Source of the DNA: F23-D06 sp045132055
GTDB lineage: Bacteria > Bacteroidota > Bacteroidia > Bacteroidales > WCHB1-69
Direction: 5' to 3'
Assembly: GCA_045132055.1 (NCBI GenBank)
Contig: JBGURP010000033.1
Span: 248,001 to 312,000, forward strand
Length of the DNA: 64,000 nucleotides
How positions within the stretch are numbered: position 1 is the stretch's first letter; each line of letters begins with the position of its first letter. The notes under the pieces were generated by a model. It was not told the origin of the DNA. It did not search any database and worked only from the letters and a program-made list of their open reading frames with translations. The translations under genes and the position numbers were made by a program. This document shows positions 24,707-32,842 of the stretch, in pieces.

Positions 24707-26125
24707 CTAATAGCCCAAAATTTTCAGCATCGACTTGTAACTCTGCTCTTTAGCGAACAGTTTAGTGCAGATCTCATTGTCTTCGTCGCGGTAGATGATG
24801 ATGTGTTTCGGAGCAGGAGTCATGCAATGCTGTATGCCGCCGTACCCGCCGAGGGCGTCCTGATAGGCGCCAGTGTTGAAGAGCCCGATGTACTGGATGT
24901 CCTCGGGACTGTCGCTAAGAGGATAGTTTTCCGAGCTCACTTGCGGGAGGAAGACGGCGTTCAGGTGCGACTCGGAGTTGTAGTAGTCGTGGCTGTCGCA
25001 GGTGAGCCCGCCCAGGAACACGCGCTCGTATGCCTTGTCCCAGTTGTTGATGGCCAGGATGATGAACTGTTGGTTGATGGCCCAGGTGTCGGGCAGGGTG
25101 GTCATGAAGGAGCTGTCGATCATGTTCCAGAGCTCGCGGTCGTTCTGGCGCTTCTGCTGCAGGACGGAGAAGAGCACGGCACTGGCCTCGCCCACGGTGT
25201 AGGATCCGAACTCGGTGAAGATGTCGGGCTCTTCCACTCCTTCGCGGTTGCATATCGTCTTGATCTGCGATACAATTTCCTCGGCCATATACTCGTAATC
25301 GTAATCGAATGAAAGTGAATTCTTGATGGGGAAGCCGCCCCCGATATTCAGGGAGTCCAACTCGGGTGCTATCTTTTTCAGCTCGCAATAGATGTTGACA
25401 CATTTGGTCAGCTCGTTCCAGTAGTATGCGGTGTCCTGGATGCCCGTGTTGATGAAGAAGTGGAGCATCTTCAACTCGAACTTCGGATTGTTTTTGATTT
25501 TTTCACGATAGAAGGGGATGATGTCGTTGTAACGGATGCCCAGACGGGAAGTGTAGAATTCGAAGCGCGGCTCCTCCTCTGAAGCTATGCGGATGCCGAC
25601 TTTGCACTTGGTCTGGATGTTCTTGTCAAGCAGGTCGAATTCTTTCTTGCTGTCCAGGACGGGCATGGTGTTCACAAACCCTTTCTCCAACATCATCGAA
25701 ATATTGTCGATGTAGGGCTGTTTCTTAAAACCGTTACATATAATATAGTTGTCTTTCTGGAATTGGCCGTTCTCGTACAGCGTCTCAATCAGATTTAAAT
25801 CAAACGCAGATGAGGTTTCCAGATGCACATCGTTCTTGAGAACTTCGTTTAAGACGAACTCAAAATGGTTGCTCTTGGTGCAATAGCAATAGTGATACGA
25901 GCTCTTGTAATCCGATTTTGCAATAGCTACGTTGAACCACCTTTTTGCCTTCTGGATGTTCTGGGATATCTTCGGCAGGTAGGTGATTTTCAGCGGCGTT
26001 CCGTATTGTTTGATAATATCCATCAATGGAACATCGTTGAATAACAGTTCGTTGTCTTCTACGCTAAACTCCTCCTGCGGGAATTCGTAGGTTTGCTGAA
26101 TCAGGTCGATGTACTTGGTTTTCAT
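24707..26125 (-). CDS. speA: Arginine decarboxylase-like PLP enzyme (fold III)
   Basis: The 472-residue protein is a fold III decarboxylase of the ornithine/arginine/diaminopimelate group. The cofactor Lys is in YHYCYCTKSNHFEFV (about residue 85). Further sites are LNIGGGFPIKNSLSF (phosphate loop, about 259), FTEFGSYTVGEASAVL and, near the C-terminus, LTCDSHDYY with Cys and Asp that complete the other subunit's active site, then GLFNTGAYQD. Similar roughly 460-residue proteins in Bacteroidota are annotated as arginine decarboxylase, so agmatine/polyamine synthesis is likely, but the substrate is not proven by sequence. Confidence 0.82.
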   Translation of the reverse strand: MKTKYIDLIQQTYEFPQEEFSVEDNELLFNDVPLMDIIKQYGTPLKITYLPKISQNIQKAKRWFNVAIAKSDYKSSYHYCYCTKSNHFEFVLNEVLKNDVHLETSSAFDLNLIETLYENGQFQKDNYIICNGFKKQPYIDNISMMLEKGFVNTMPVLDSKKEFDLLDKNIQTKCKVGIRIASEEEPRFEFYTSRLGIRYNDIIPFYREKIKNNPKFELKMLHFFINTGIQDTAYYWNELTKCVNIYCELKKIAPELDSLNIGGGFPIKNSLSFDYDYEYMAEEIVSQIKTICNREGVEEPDIFTEFGSYTVGEASAVLFSVLQQKRQNDRELWNMIDSSFMTTLPDTWAINQQFIILAINNWDKAYERVFLGGLTCDSHDYYNSESHLNAVFLPQVSSENYPLSDSPEDIQYIGLFNTGAYQDALGGYGGIQHCMTPAPKHIIIYRDEDNEICTKLFAKEQSYKSMLKILGY

Positions 26126-26153
26126 CTTTGCAAGCGATTAAATTAAAACGCCG

Positions 26154-26161
26154 CAAAAATA
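26154..26161 (-). promoter_or_regulatory. -7 promoter box for the decarboxylase gene
   Basis: TATTTTTG on the minus strand, 28 bases before the ATG. Confidence 0.55.
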
Positions 26162-26237
26162 TAAAATTAACTTACTTGGATATGGTAAAAAATGTCAATC
26201 TAACTGATTTGGATGAAAAAGTTATCAACAATTCAGA

Positions 26238-26867
26238 TTAGTCGTGGTCTCTCCGGTTCTCACATTCGCAGATGTCGGTAAAGAGAATTTCTGTGTCTGG
26301 AAGTAGTTCTTGCATGGTTTTGTATTCAGATTTTGTTAGTGGAATTTGCCGTAAATCAAGTGTTTGCAATGTTTTTTGCAATTCTTTAATGCTTTCTGGA
26401 AGAATGTAAAGAGGATTGTCCCAAGCATCAATATAGGAAAGTTGCTTTAGGTTAGAAATGGAATACGGGAGTGTTTCTATTATGTTCCGGCTGATGCCCA
26501 AATATTTCAAGTTCTTTAGATTTCCGAGGGATTCGGGCAACCGGAGCAGTTTGTTTTTGTCCAAATTCAGGATTTCGAGTTTGGTGAGTTTATCTATATT
26601 CTGATTCACCACACATAGACGGCAACCTTTCACGGTAAGTTTCCTGAGCTCGGTGAGTTGAAACAATTCTTCAGGCAGTGAGTCGCGGTTGGCAAGTTTT
26701 GTCAGCTTGAGCCGATATACTTTTTCCGGCTCCTGCAGTGCCTCCGCTAGCGACGTGTAGGTCTTGCCGTTGTCGTCTGGAGAGTATGCTATAGTAGTCT
26801 TTTGCGCAGAAGCGCATGTCGCTATAATTGACATAATAATAAATGATAGTATCTGTGTATGTCTCAT
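26238..26867 (-). CDS. Exported leucine-rich repeat protein
   Basis: The 209-residue protein has a signal peptide (cleavage after CASAQ near residue 22) and five to six leucine-rich repeats of about 23 residues: ELRKLTVKGCRLCVV, KLEILNLDKNKLLRLPESL, NLKYLGISRNIIETLPYSI, QLSYIDAWDNPLYILPESI and LQTLDLRQIPLTKSE. The LPxSI pattern matches the bacterial/plant-like short LRR class used in protein binding. It lies nine bases behind the toxin gene and could be read through from that operon. Its partner is unknown. Confidence 0.82.
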   Translation of the reverse strand: MRHTQILSFIIMSIIATCASAQKTTIAYSPDDNGKTYTSLAEALQEPEKVYRLKLTKLANRDSLPEELFQLTELRKLTVKGCRLCVVNQNIDKLTKLEILNLDKNKLLRLPESLGNLKNLKYLGISRNIIETLPYSISNLKQLSYIDAWDNPLYILPESIKELQKTLQTLDLRQIPLTKSEYKTMQELLPDTEILFTDICECENRRDHD

Positions 26868-26876
26868 TATTATTTT

Positions 26877-27161
26877 CTATTTTCTGTTTTTTCCAAATAA
26901 ATCTGAATGAGTGCCAGTTCTTATTAAGGATAATAACTCAACATCGTTATTATTGCTTTTTCTGTATATCAATAACCAATTTGGCCGAATGTGACATTCT
27001 CTACAACCAATGAACTGACCGGAAAGAGGGTGGTCAAGATATTTTGCGGGGAGCGTTATATCTTCAACCAGAAGTTGAATCACAATGTCAAGCTCGTCGA
27101 TAGGCATTTTCCGTTTAATGGCATGAGCAAGATCTTTTTTGTATTGTGAAGAGAAGACAAT
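26877..27161 (-). CDS. yafQ: YafQ-type mRNA interferase toxin, probable ATT start
   Basis: The C-terminal part LPAKYLDHPLSGQFIGCRECHIRPNWLLIYR and LIRTGTHSDLF is the YafQ/RelE signature, with His and Asp/Arg residues of the mRNA-cutting site. The first ATG, at 27107, would drop the first toxin helix. The frame continues upstream, through SSQYKKDLAHAIKRK, to an ATT at 27159-27161 that overlaps the antitoxin stop as TAATT, giving 94 residues, the normal YafQ length. Other coupled genes here overlap as TAATG. I therefore infer an ATT start used by translational coupling. If only the ATG is used, the toxin is truncated. Confidence 0.8.
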   Translation of the reverse strand: MVFSSQYKKDLAHAIKRKMPIDELDIVIQLLVEDITLPAKYLDHPLSGQFIGCRECHIRPNWLLIYRKSNNNDVELLSLIRTGTHSDLFGKNRK

Positions 27162-27379
27162 TACTCGTCCTCCTGAACTTTTTTTTTATACTCGATAAAA
27201 GATTCGCACGCAATGCCACCGCCGTTTTCAATTTCATTTAAGGCGGATAGGGTGAGGTCGTATCCAGACATCTTTTTTTTAGATGCGTATTCAGGCACTG
27301 CACCATTTTCTATCATGTCTGCAATTAAAGCACGCATTTTGCTGCTCCGTTCATCATACCTTAATGTAATTGTTGTCAT
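27161..27379 (-). CDS. Antitoxin of the YafQ-type pair
   Basis: The 72-residue acidic protein has an N-terminal strand and helix that would form a ribbon-helix-helix DNA-binding dimer (TTITLRYDERSSKMRALIADMIE) and a C-terminal helix ending in KKKVQEDE, the part expected to bind the toxin. It does not match DinJ closely, but order, size and the toxin type support the role. A TATTTTTG promoter box lies 16 bases before the ATG, and such antitoxins usually repress their own operon. Confidence 0.75.
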   Translation of the reverse strand: MTTITLRYDERSSKMRALIADMIENGAVPEYASKKKMSGYDLTLSALNEIENGGGIACESFIEYKKKVQEDE

Positions 27380-27395
27380 AGTTTTGAATTTTTTG

Positions 27396-27403
27396 CAAAA
27401 ATA
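27396..27403 (-). promoter_or_regulatory. -7 promoter box of the toxin-antitoxin operon
   Basis: TATTTTTG on the minus strand, 16 bases before the antitoxin ATG. Confidence 0.6.
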
Positions 27404-27411
27404 GAAAAAAA

Positions 27412-27777
27412 CTAAATGCTTTCCACAAGTTCTCGGTCTTTTTTCAGCTGCTCCACCAATGCTTCAACACTTTCAAATTTCTGTTCTGGACGGATGAATT
27501 GCATGACCTCGAACGAAAGCTTCTTTCCGTAAAGGTTCCCGCTGAAATGCAGAAGATGCACCTCGTATGTTTTCTCGGTAAGTCCTAACGAAGGCCGCGT
27601 GCCCACATACAGCATACCCTTATAGCGTTTCTCTTCCACCATTACCCATGCAGCATACACACCGTTCTCAATATCCACAGGCATGTCCAGTTGCAGGTTC
27701 GCGGTGGGGAACCCGAACTTGCGGCCGTTGCCTAAACCGCGGATGACAGTAGCTGAAATAGGGTACATGGGGTGCAT
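27412..27777 (-). CDS. Stand-alone riboflavin kinase domain
   Basis: About 121 residues cover exactly the riboflavin kinase half of bifunctional RibF: ATVIRGLGNGRKFGFPTANL (flavin and ATP loop with the PTAN motif), NGVYAAWVMV, TRPSLGLTEKTYEVHLLHF with the catalytic Glu, LYGKKL and IRPEQKFESVEALVEQLKKD. The FAD synthetase half is missing. The start is uncertain: ATGs at 27777 and 27768, or TTG at 27786, all lie inside or beside a G/A-rich repeat array. It could be a naturally short FMN-forming kinase or the 3' remnant of a ribF gene. Confidence 0.8.
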   Translation of the reverse strand: MHPMYPISATVIRGLGNGRKFGFPTANLQLDMPVDIENGVYAAWVMVEEKRYKGMLYVGTRPSLGLTEKTYEVHLLHFSGNLYGKKLSFEVMQFIRPEQKFESVEALVEQLKKDRELVESI

Positions 27778-27870
27778 GGGGGACAAGGGGTAAAAGAGGT
27801 AAAAGAGGTAAAAGGGGTAAAAGGGGTAAATGAGGGGAAAAGGGAGAAAGGGAGTAAAAGAGTAAAGGAG
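27778..27870 (+). repeat. Nine-base minisatellite upstream of the riboflavin kinase
   Basis: Units GGGGTAAAA and GAGGTAAAA (plus strand) repeat about five times in register, then decay into GGGAGAAAG and GAGTAAAAG. Similar units occur at 18944, 24545 and 60120. Confidence 0.85.
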
Positions 27871-27873
27871 AAT

Positions 27874-27900
27874 GTTAATTCTTAATTCTCAATTCCTCCA
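27874..27900 (-). repeat. Heptanucleotide array behind sufB
   Basis: On the minus strand, directly after the sufB TAA, units AATTGAG, AATTAAG, AATTAAC carry TGA or TAA in each, so all frames are stopped. Confidence 0.7.
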
Positions 27901-29358
27901 TTATCCTACCGACCCGGCGAGGCTGATGCTGAGCAGCTTCTGGGCTTCGACGGCGAACTCCATCGGCAGTTTGCTGAGCACATCCTTGGCGTAGCCGTTC
28001 ACAATCAGGCTGATGGCGCTTTCTTTGTCAATGCCGCGCTGCTGGCAGTAGAAGAGCTGGTCGTCGGAGATTTTGGAGGTGGTGGCCTCGTGCTCGAGGA
28101 TGGAAGAGGAGTTGGCGCACTGGATGTCGGGCCAGGTGTGCGCGCCGCACTTGTCGCCCATCAGCAGCGAGTCGCACTGCGAGAAGTTGTGTGCATTCTC
28201 GGCGTTTTTGTTCACCTTCACGAGTCCGCGATAGCTGTTCTGACTGTGGCCGGCGGAGATGCCCTTGGAGACAATCAGACTGCGCGTGTTGCGGCCCAGA
28301 TGGATCATCTTGGTGCCCGTGTCGGCCTGCTGGTAGTTGTTGGTGACGGCCACGGAGTAGAACTCGCCCACGGAGTTGTCGCCCTTGAGCACGCACCCGG
28401 GGTATTTCCAGGTAATGGCCGAACCGGTCTCCACCTGAGTCCACGAAATCTTGGAGTTGGCACCCTTGCACAGGCCGCGCTTGGTGACGAGGTTATAGAT
28501 ACCGCCGTTGCCGTCTTTGTCGCCGGGGTACCAGTTTTGCACGGTGGAGTACTTGATTTCAGCGTCTTTCATGGCGATGAGCTCCACCACGGCGGCATGG
28601 AGTTGGTTCTCGTCGCGCTGCGGGGCAGTGCAGCCCTCCATGTAGCTCACATACGCGCCTTCGTCTGCAATGAGTAACGTGCGCTCAAACTGGCCCGTCT
28701 TGGCCGCGTTGATGCGGAAGTAGGTCGAAAGCTCAATCGGGCAGCGCACGCCCTTGGGAATGTAGCAGAACGAACCCTCGCTGAACACGGCGGAGTTCAA
28801 AGCTGCGTAGAAGTTGTCGGTGTAGGGCACCACGGAGCCCAGATACTGTTTTACCAGATCCGGATATTGCTGGATGGCCTCGCCGAACGAACAGAAGATG
28901 ATGCCCTCTTTCTTCAGTGTCTCGGAAAAAGTGGTCTTCACGGAGACGGAGTCCATCACGGCATCCACAGCCACGCCTGCCAGCACTTTCTGCTCTTCCA
29001 GGTTGATGCCCAGCTTGTTGAAGGTGTCGATCAGCTCGGGATCCACCTCGTCCATACTGGCAAGTTGTTTTTTCTTCTTCGGTATGGCAAGATAGGTGAT
29101 GTCTTGATAATCAGGTTTTTTGAAGTTCAAGTGGCCCCAAGTGGGCTCCTTCAGAGTTGTCCAGTGGCGATAGGCTTTCAGTCGGAATTCCAGCAGCCAT
29201 TCGGGCTCGTTTTTGCGGGCCGAAATCATGCGGATGATCTCCTCGTTGATGCCTTTCGGAAAATCTTCCACATCAATATCCGAAACAAAACCGTACTTGT
29301 AGTCTTGTTCGGTGATCTCTTCTAATATATCCTTTTTCTCGGGTTCTTCTTGGTTCAT
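27901..29358 (-). CDS. sufB: Fe-S cluster assembly protein SufB
   Basis: The 485-residue scaffold subunit shows the SufB hallmarks: KPDYQDITYLAIPKKK, NSAVFSEGSFCYIPKGVRCP, ISYRINA-type strand (STYFRINAAKTGQFERTLLI), SYMEGCTAPQRDENQLHAAV, and the late MGDKCGAHTWPDIQC with Cys that takes sulfur. It forms SufBC2D with SufC and SufD. Those partners and SufS are not next to it on either side, unlike the usual sufBCDS order. A -7 box lies 104 bases before the ATG, with a family A hairpin repeat in the leader. Confidence 0.96.
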   Translation of the reverse strand: MNQEEPEKKDILEEITEQDYKYGFVSDIDVEDFPKGINEEIIRMISARKNEPEWLLEFRLKAYRHWTTLKEPTWGHLNFKKPDYQDITYLAIPKKKKQLASMDEVDPELIDTFNKLGINLEEQKVLAGVAVDAVMDSVSVKTTFSETLKKEGIIFCSFGEAIQQYPDLVKQYLGSVVPYTDNFYAALNSAVFSEGSFCYIPKGVRCPIELSTYFRINAAKTGQFERTLLIADEGAYVSYMEGCTAPQRDENQLHAAVVELIAMKDAEIKYSTVQNWYPGDKDGNGGIYNLVTKRGLCKGANSKISWTQVETGSAITWKYPGCVLKGDNSVGEFYSVAVTNNYQQADTGTKMIHLGRNTRSLIVSKGISAGHSQNSYRGLVKVNKNAENAHNFSQCDSLLMGDKCGAHTWPDIQCANSSSILEHEATTSKISDDQLFYCQQRGIDKESAISLIVNGYAKDVLSKLPMEFAVEAQKLLSISLAGSVG

Positions 29359-29377
29359 TTTCCAGTTGTCAATTCTA

Positions 29378-29430
29378 TATTACTACCCCGGCCTTCGGCC
29401 ACCCCTTCTGAAACAGAAGGGGATTATTTT
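29378..29430 (+). repeat. Double-hairpin repeat of family A, copy 2
   Basis: TATTACTACCCC, GGCCTTCGGCC, CCCCTTCTG...CAGAAGGGG. It lies between the sufB promoter and start codon, so it would be part of the sufB leader RNA. Heptamers GAATTGA follow on the minus-strand upstream side (29431-29456). Confidence 0.8.
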
Positions 29431-29462
29431 GATTCTCAATTCTCAATTCTCGAATCAGGCTG

Positions 29463-29470
29463 CAAAAGTA
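29463..29470 (-). promoter_or_regulatory. -7 promoter box for sufB
   Basis: TACTTTTG on the minus strand, just downstream of the STAS gene end, separates sufB from the preceding operon. Confidence 0.55.
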
Positions 29471-29521
29471 CATTTTTTCATGCCATTTTGCACTTTTCAT
29501 TTTGTGTTTTTGAGAAAGACG

Positions 29522-29824
29522 CTATTGTATTTCGAAAAGATTCAGGAATCCGGTCATCATGAACACGTTTCGGATTTCGTTGCAAATGTTACGAATGATG
29601 ATTTTTCCACCTTTTTCGTCAGCAGCCTTGCGCAGGGTTACAAAAATACGGAGTCCTGAACTGGAAATGTAGGTGAGATCCGTGCAGTCCAGAATGATTG
29701 TTTTATCAGCCTCTTCGGCCAAAGCGTTCATCTGCGGGGTGATATCCATAGCACCCGGGGTATCCATCCGGCCTGAAAATTGTACTGTGATTTCATTATT
29801 ATCACGAGAAACGTTAACTTCCAT
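29522..29824 (-). CDS. STAS domain anti-sigma factor antagonist-like protein
   Basis: The 100-residue protein is a single STAS domain of the SpoIIAA/RsbV type. The phosphorylatable Ser lies in CTDLTYISSSGLRIFV (about residues 47-62), with both SSS Ser residues available. Such proteins are phosphorylated by an RsbW-like kinase and dephosphorylated by a SpoIIE-type phosphatase, switching partners. Both activities are fused in the gene one base upstream (TAA-C-ATG). No sigma factor is nearby, so the final target is unknown. It is the last gene of the operon. Confidence 0.92.
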   Translation of the reverse strand: MEVNVSRDNNEITVQFSGRMDTPGAMDITPQMNALAEEADKTIILDCTDLTYISSSGLRIFVTLRKAADEKGGKIIIRNICNEIRNVFMMTGFLNLFEIQ

Positions 29825-29825
29825 G

Positions 29826-32015
29826 TTATGCGTAGTTTTTGGTTATTGTTAGTATATTCTTTTCTTCTTTTCTCTCATAATTCACGTTGTCCATAATGGT
29901 ACGGACAAGGTGAATGCCAAGACCTCCAATGGGACGTTCATCTATCCCTGCTGTGATGTCAATTTCTTCTTTGGCTGTAGGATCAAACGCTATCCCGTTA
30001 TCGGCAATGACAACGGAAACGTTCTTTCCGTCAACGGTGGCGTCAATGTTCACCACACCGTCGGTTCCTTCTGGATAGGCATACATGATAACATTGGTAA
30101 TGGCCTCTTCCAAAGCCAAATTTAGATTTGATGCGGTTTCGTGGTCAAGCTCGATACGCTTGGCGATAGTATCCACGAAATCGGGCAATAGCGCAATCTG
30201 TTTAATATCGTTATGCAGGGTGAGGTGATACGTGCTCACGGGGTTGCCGCCCAGATAGTGGATGAAAAGCATGGTCAGATCATCGCTCTGAGGAGCTTTG
30301 TCCACAAAGAGGGAGACGCTGTGTTCAATGTTTTTCAAGTGGTTCTCTGAACTTTTTCTCCCATGCAATGCCGTTTTGATTCTGGATTCGCCAAATTGCT
30401 CGTGTGAACTGTTTTCCGCCTCAGAAAGGCCATCGGTGTATAGGAATAGGGCATCGTCATATTGAAGGAGGATATCCTGCTCAACGAATTTCATGTCGCT
30501 GATGATACCGAGCGGAAGATTGGGTACTACGGAGAGCTCTCGGATGGCATCGGTGAGGATTAGCGGAGGATTGTGCCCGGCGTTGCAGTAGCGTAGTTGG
30601 CCCGTGGTCAAATCAAGCACGCCACAGAAGAAGGTGACGAACATGTTGTTCTCGTTTGTTTCAGAGATGGAGTTGTTCATGGAGGTCACAATTCTTGCCG
30701 GACTTGTTTCGTGTGCCGACATGGCGCGGAACAGGCTCCGTGTCACAGCCATCACCAAAGATGCCGGAACTCCTTTGCCTGATACGTCGCCGATGCAGAA
30801 AAACAGCTTTTCTTCGCGGATGAAGAAGTCGTACAAGTCGCCCCCGACTTCCTTGGCTGGAATTACGGAAGCGGCCAGATCCAGATCCTTGCGCTCGGGG
30901 AAGGGTGGGAAGGTCTTGGGAATCATGGACATCTGGATTTCCCTGGCGATATGAATCTCGTTTTCTATTCGCTCCTTTTGTTCATACAGTTGCTGGTATC
31001 TGATCTGGTTTCTCGTCACGATCCGGAGAATAACGATGATCATGGCCAAACCGAGGATTTGAAGTACATTGACCAATAACCCAATTCGCCGCACGCCTTT
31101 GTATAGCTCTTTCTCGGGTAAAACTATCGACAATGACCAGCCAGTCCTCTCCACTGGTGCAAAATAGACATGGTTGTTTTTCCTTTTGTAGCGGACGAGC
31201 ATCTCGCCGGACTCTCCGGAAAGCATGGCTTTGTTGACGCGGTCGAGCGCTTCGCGGTCCGAGGATTCCCTTGCAAACTGATTGACAGTTTTTTTCATCA
31301 CCAAGGTGTCAACCGGACACACCATGATTTGTCCGTTACGGCTCACCACCATGCAGAAAGCATTGGGGTAAATCTTGATGTCGCCGATGAACTCTGTGAG
31401 CCATTCCAATGAGATGTCTGCAGTGAGAATGGCCGCAACGTCGCCATTGTTGTCTTTCACGGGCATGGAGAAGGTGACCATCAGCATGTCACCGCCATTT
31501 TCGTCGAAGTAGGGCTCCGACCAATAGCTTTCACCCGATTCCAGAGGTTTTGTAAACCATTCCATGGAAGGATAGTCATACTCTTTTGTGGCCAGCGACA
31601 ACATCTTGATTTTACCGGTTTCCATGTCGCGGGCGGCGTACGGAGCGTATAGTGGATATTTTTGGCTGTATCCGGGGACAAGAGCGATGGTGGAACCGAC
31701 CACTACGGGATTCTCGCTCACAACTCTTTGGGGAATCCGCTTCAAGCTGTCGGGGTTTTCCAGGCACCATTGCGCCACCCAAATGCTGTTGCGAACGGCA
31801 GCTTCGGTTTGGTTCACGACATCCATGATCTTGTTCTCGGCACTGTTCAGCTCACCCTCAGCCCGTAAAGAGGCTTCATGTTTTATTCCTCTTTGGCTAT
31901 AAATGTACTGGATGATGGAAGTGGCCACCAGCGTAAAGGCGGCTACAATCACCAGTAGCAACCGGCTCCTGAACGATAGGATAAAACCTTTATTTTCTTT
32001 TCTGTTCAGTTTCAT
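29826..32015 (-). CDS. Membrane SpoIIE phosphatase fused to RsbW-like ATPase
   Basis: The 729-residue protein has a membrane helix (about 18-40), a Cache-type extracytoplasmic sensor (45-310; note SMEWFTKPLESGESYWSEPYF), a second helix (315-340), a short coiled linker with IAREIQMSMIPKTFP, a PP2C/SpoIIE domain (about 385-585; GGDLYDFF, GDVSGKGVPASLVM, YCNAGHNPP with metal-binding Asp/Gly) and an HATPase_c domain (about 600-729; ALEEAITNVIMYAY, ADNGIAFDP, GGLGIHLVR). It would sense an external ligand and control the phosphorylation state of the STAS protein behind it. Its ATG overlaps the stop of the APH-like gene (ATGA). Confidence 0.92.
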   Translation of the reverse strand: MKLNRKENKGFILSFRSRLLLVIVAAFTLVATSIIQYIYSQRGIKHEASLRAEGELNSAENKIMDVVNQTEAAVRNSIWVAQWCLENPDSLKRIPQRVVSENPVVVGSTIALVPGYSQKYPLYAPYAARDMETGKIKMLSLATKEYDYPSMEWFTKPLESGESYWSEPYFDENGGDMLMVTFSMPVKDNNGDVAAILTADISLEWLTEFIGDIKIYPNAFCMVVSRNGQIMVCPVDTLVMKKTVNQFARESSDREALDRVNKAMLSGESGEMLVRYKRKNNHVYFAPVERTGWSLSIVLPEKELYKGVRRIGLLVNVLQILGLAMIIVILRIVTRNQIRYQQLYEQKERIENEIHIAREIQMSMIPKTFPPFPERKDLDLAASVIPAKEVGGDLYDFFIREEKLFFCIGDVSGKGVPASLVMAVTRSLFRAMSAHETSPARIVTSMNNSISETNENNMFVTFFCGVLDLTTGQLRYCNAGHNPPLILTDAIRELSVVPNLPLGIISDMKFVEQDILLQYDDALFLYTDGLSEAENSSHEQFGESRIKTALHGRKSSENHLKNIEHSVSLFVDKAPQSDDLTMLFIHYLGGNPVSTYHLTLHNDIKQIALLPDFVDTIAKRIELDHETASNLNLALEEAITNVIMYAYPEGTDGVVNIDATVDGKNVSVVIADNGIAFDPTAKEEIDITAGIDERPIGGLGIHLVRTIMDNVNYERKEEKNILTITKNYA

Positions 32016-32842
32016 AAGATGGATTTTAAGACCTCGCGAAATTCTGGCATGGGACGCTTGGTGTCCCGTTCTATTATCAGCGTTTTAAGTCCGGCATAGG
32101 GCAAGATGCTTTCCGTAATCTCCTTCAAAGGAATACCTTCTCCGAAATATGCGGGTACGAAGCATTCCCAGAATCGAATGGCCAATGACTTCGGCATGTG
32201 GAATGTCTCTTGGATGAAAGCCTCATCGCTCAGGCAGCAGCAAAGGTAAACCATGGCCACGTCGAAAAGATGGTTGCCCCAGCAAAAATCTCCCAAGTCA
32301 ATAAAATAACGTTGGTCGCCAACAAAGATGGCGTTGCTGTATTGCAGGTCGCCATGGATGGCAGTCTCCTCATCAGGAGTGTCGGCGATGAAACGCTCCA
32401 GTTTTTTCTTCTCTTGCGGTGTGAAGAACGGATTCTGTTGAAGAAGTCGGTAATAGCGGTCCTTGACGTTCTCAAACTGTGCGGTATCGATATGCGTGGC
32501 ATGAAGCTGTTTGCACATCTGGGCAAACTCCGTGGCATATTGCTGTACCTTTTCCGGTTCGTCGGCTGTGGCGCGCGAATAGGACTTTTTGCCTAAAATA
32601 CGGCGGAATCGAATGCCATATCGGCCGTCTTCCGTAACCACATAGTCGCCGGGCTCAGGTGTTGGAATGCCCATGTCATAAACTTTGCGGGCGAGGTTTA
32701 TTTCGTCAAGCGGTTGTTGGATTTTTCCGGGGAAATAGAGCTTGAGCATGACCGAAGGGTCTTGCTTGTTGTCGTAGCTCTCGCCGTTGGCACCGCCGCC
32801 GAAGAGAATGTAATCGTCGAGCGAAATTTTAATGGCTTCCAT
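32012..32842 (-). CDS. APH-like phosphotransferase family protein
   Basis: The 276-residue protein has the aminoglycoside/choline kinase-like fold. It has FGGGANGESYDN (nucleotide loop), VMLKLYFP (ATP-binding Lys), AIHGDLQYSNAIFV with the catalytic HGDxxxxN (about residue 164), and FIDLGDFCWGNHLFDVA (metal-binding Asp). It resembles the TIGR02172-type group of unknown substrate; antibiotic resistance is unlikely for a core-operon gene. Its start overlaps the HD hydrolase gene by 14 bases and its end overlaps the SpoIIE gene by four, tying it to the signalling operon. Confidence 0.85.
   Translation of the reverse strand: MEAIKISLDDYILFGGGANGESYDNKQDPSVMLKLYFPGKIQQPLDEINLARKVYDMGIPTPEPGDYVVTEDGRYGIRFRRILGKKSYSRATADEPEKVQQYATEFAQMCKQLHATHIDTAQFENVKDRYYRLLQQNPFFTPQEKKKLERFIADTPDEETAIHGDLQYSNAIFVGDQRYFIDLGDFCWGNHLFDVAMVYLCCCLSDEAFIQETFHMPKSLAIRFWECFVPAYFGEGIPLKEITESILPYAGLKTLIIERDTKRPMPEFREVLKSIL

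Noticed and set aside
26877..27161. Frameshift between antitoxin and toxin as explanation for the short toxin
   Set aside because: The toxin frame is open without any break back to the ATT at 27161, so a non-ATG start explains the data more simply.
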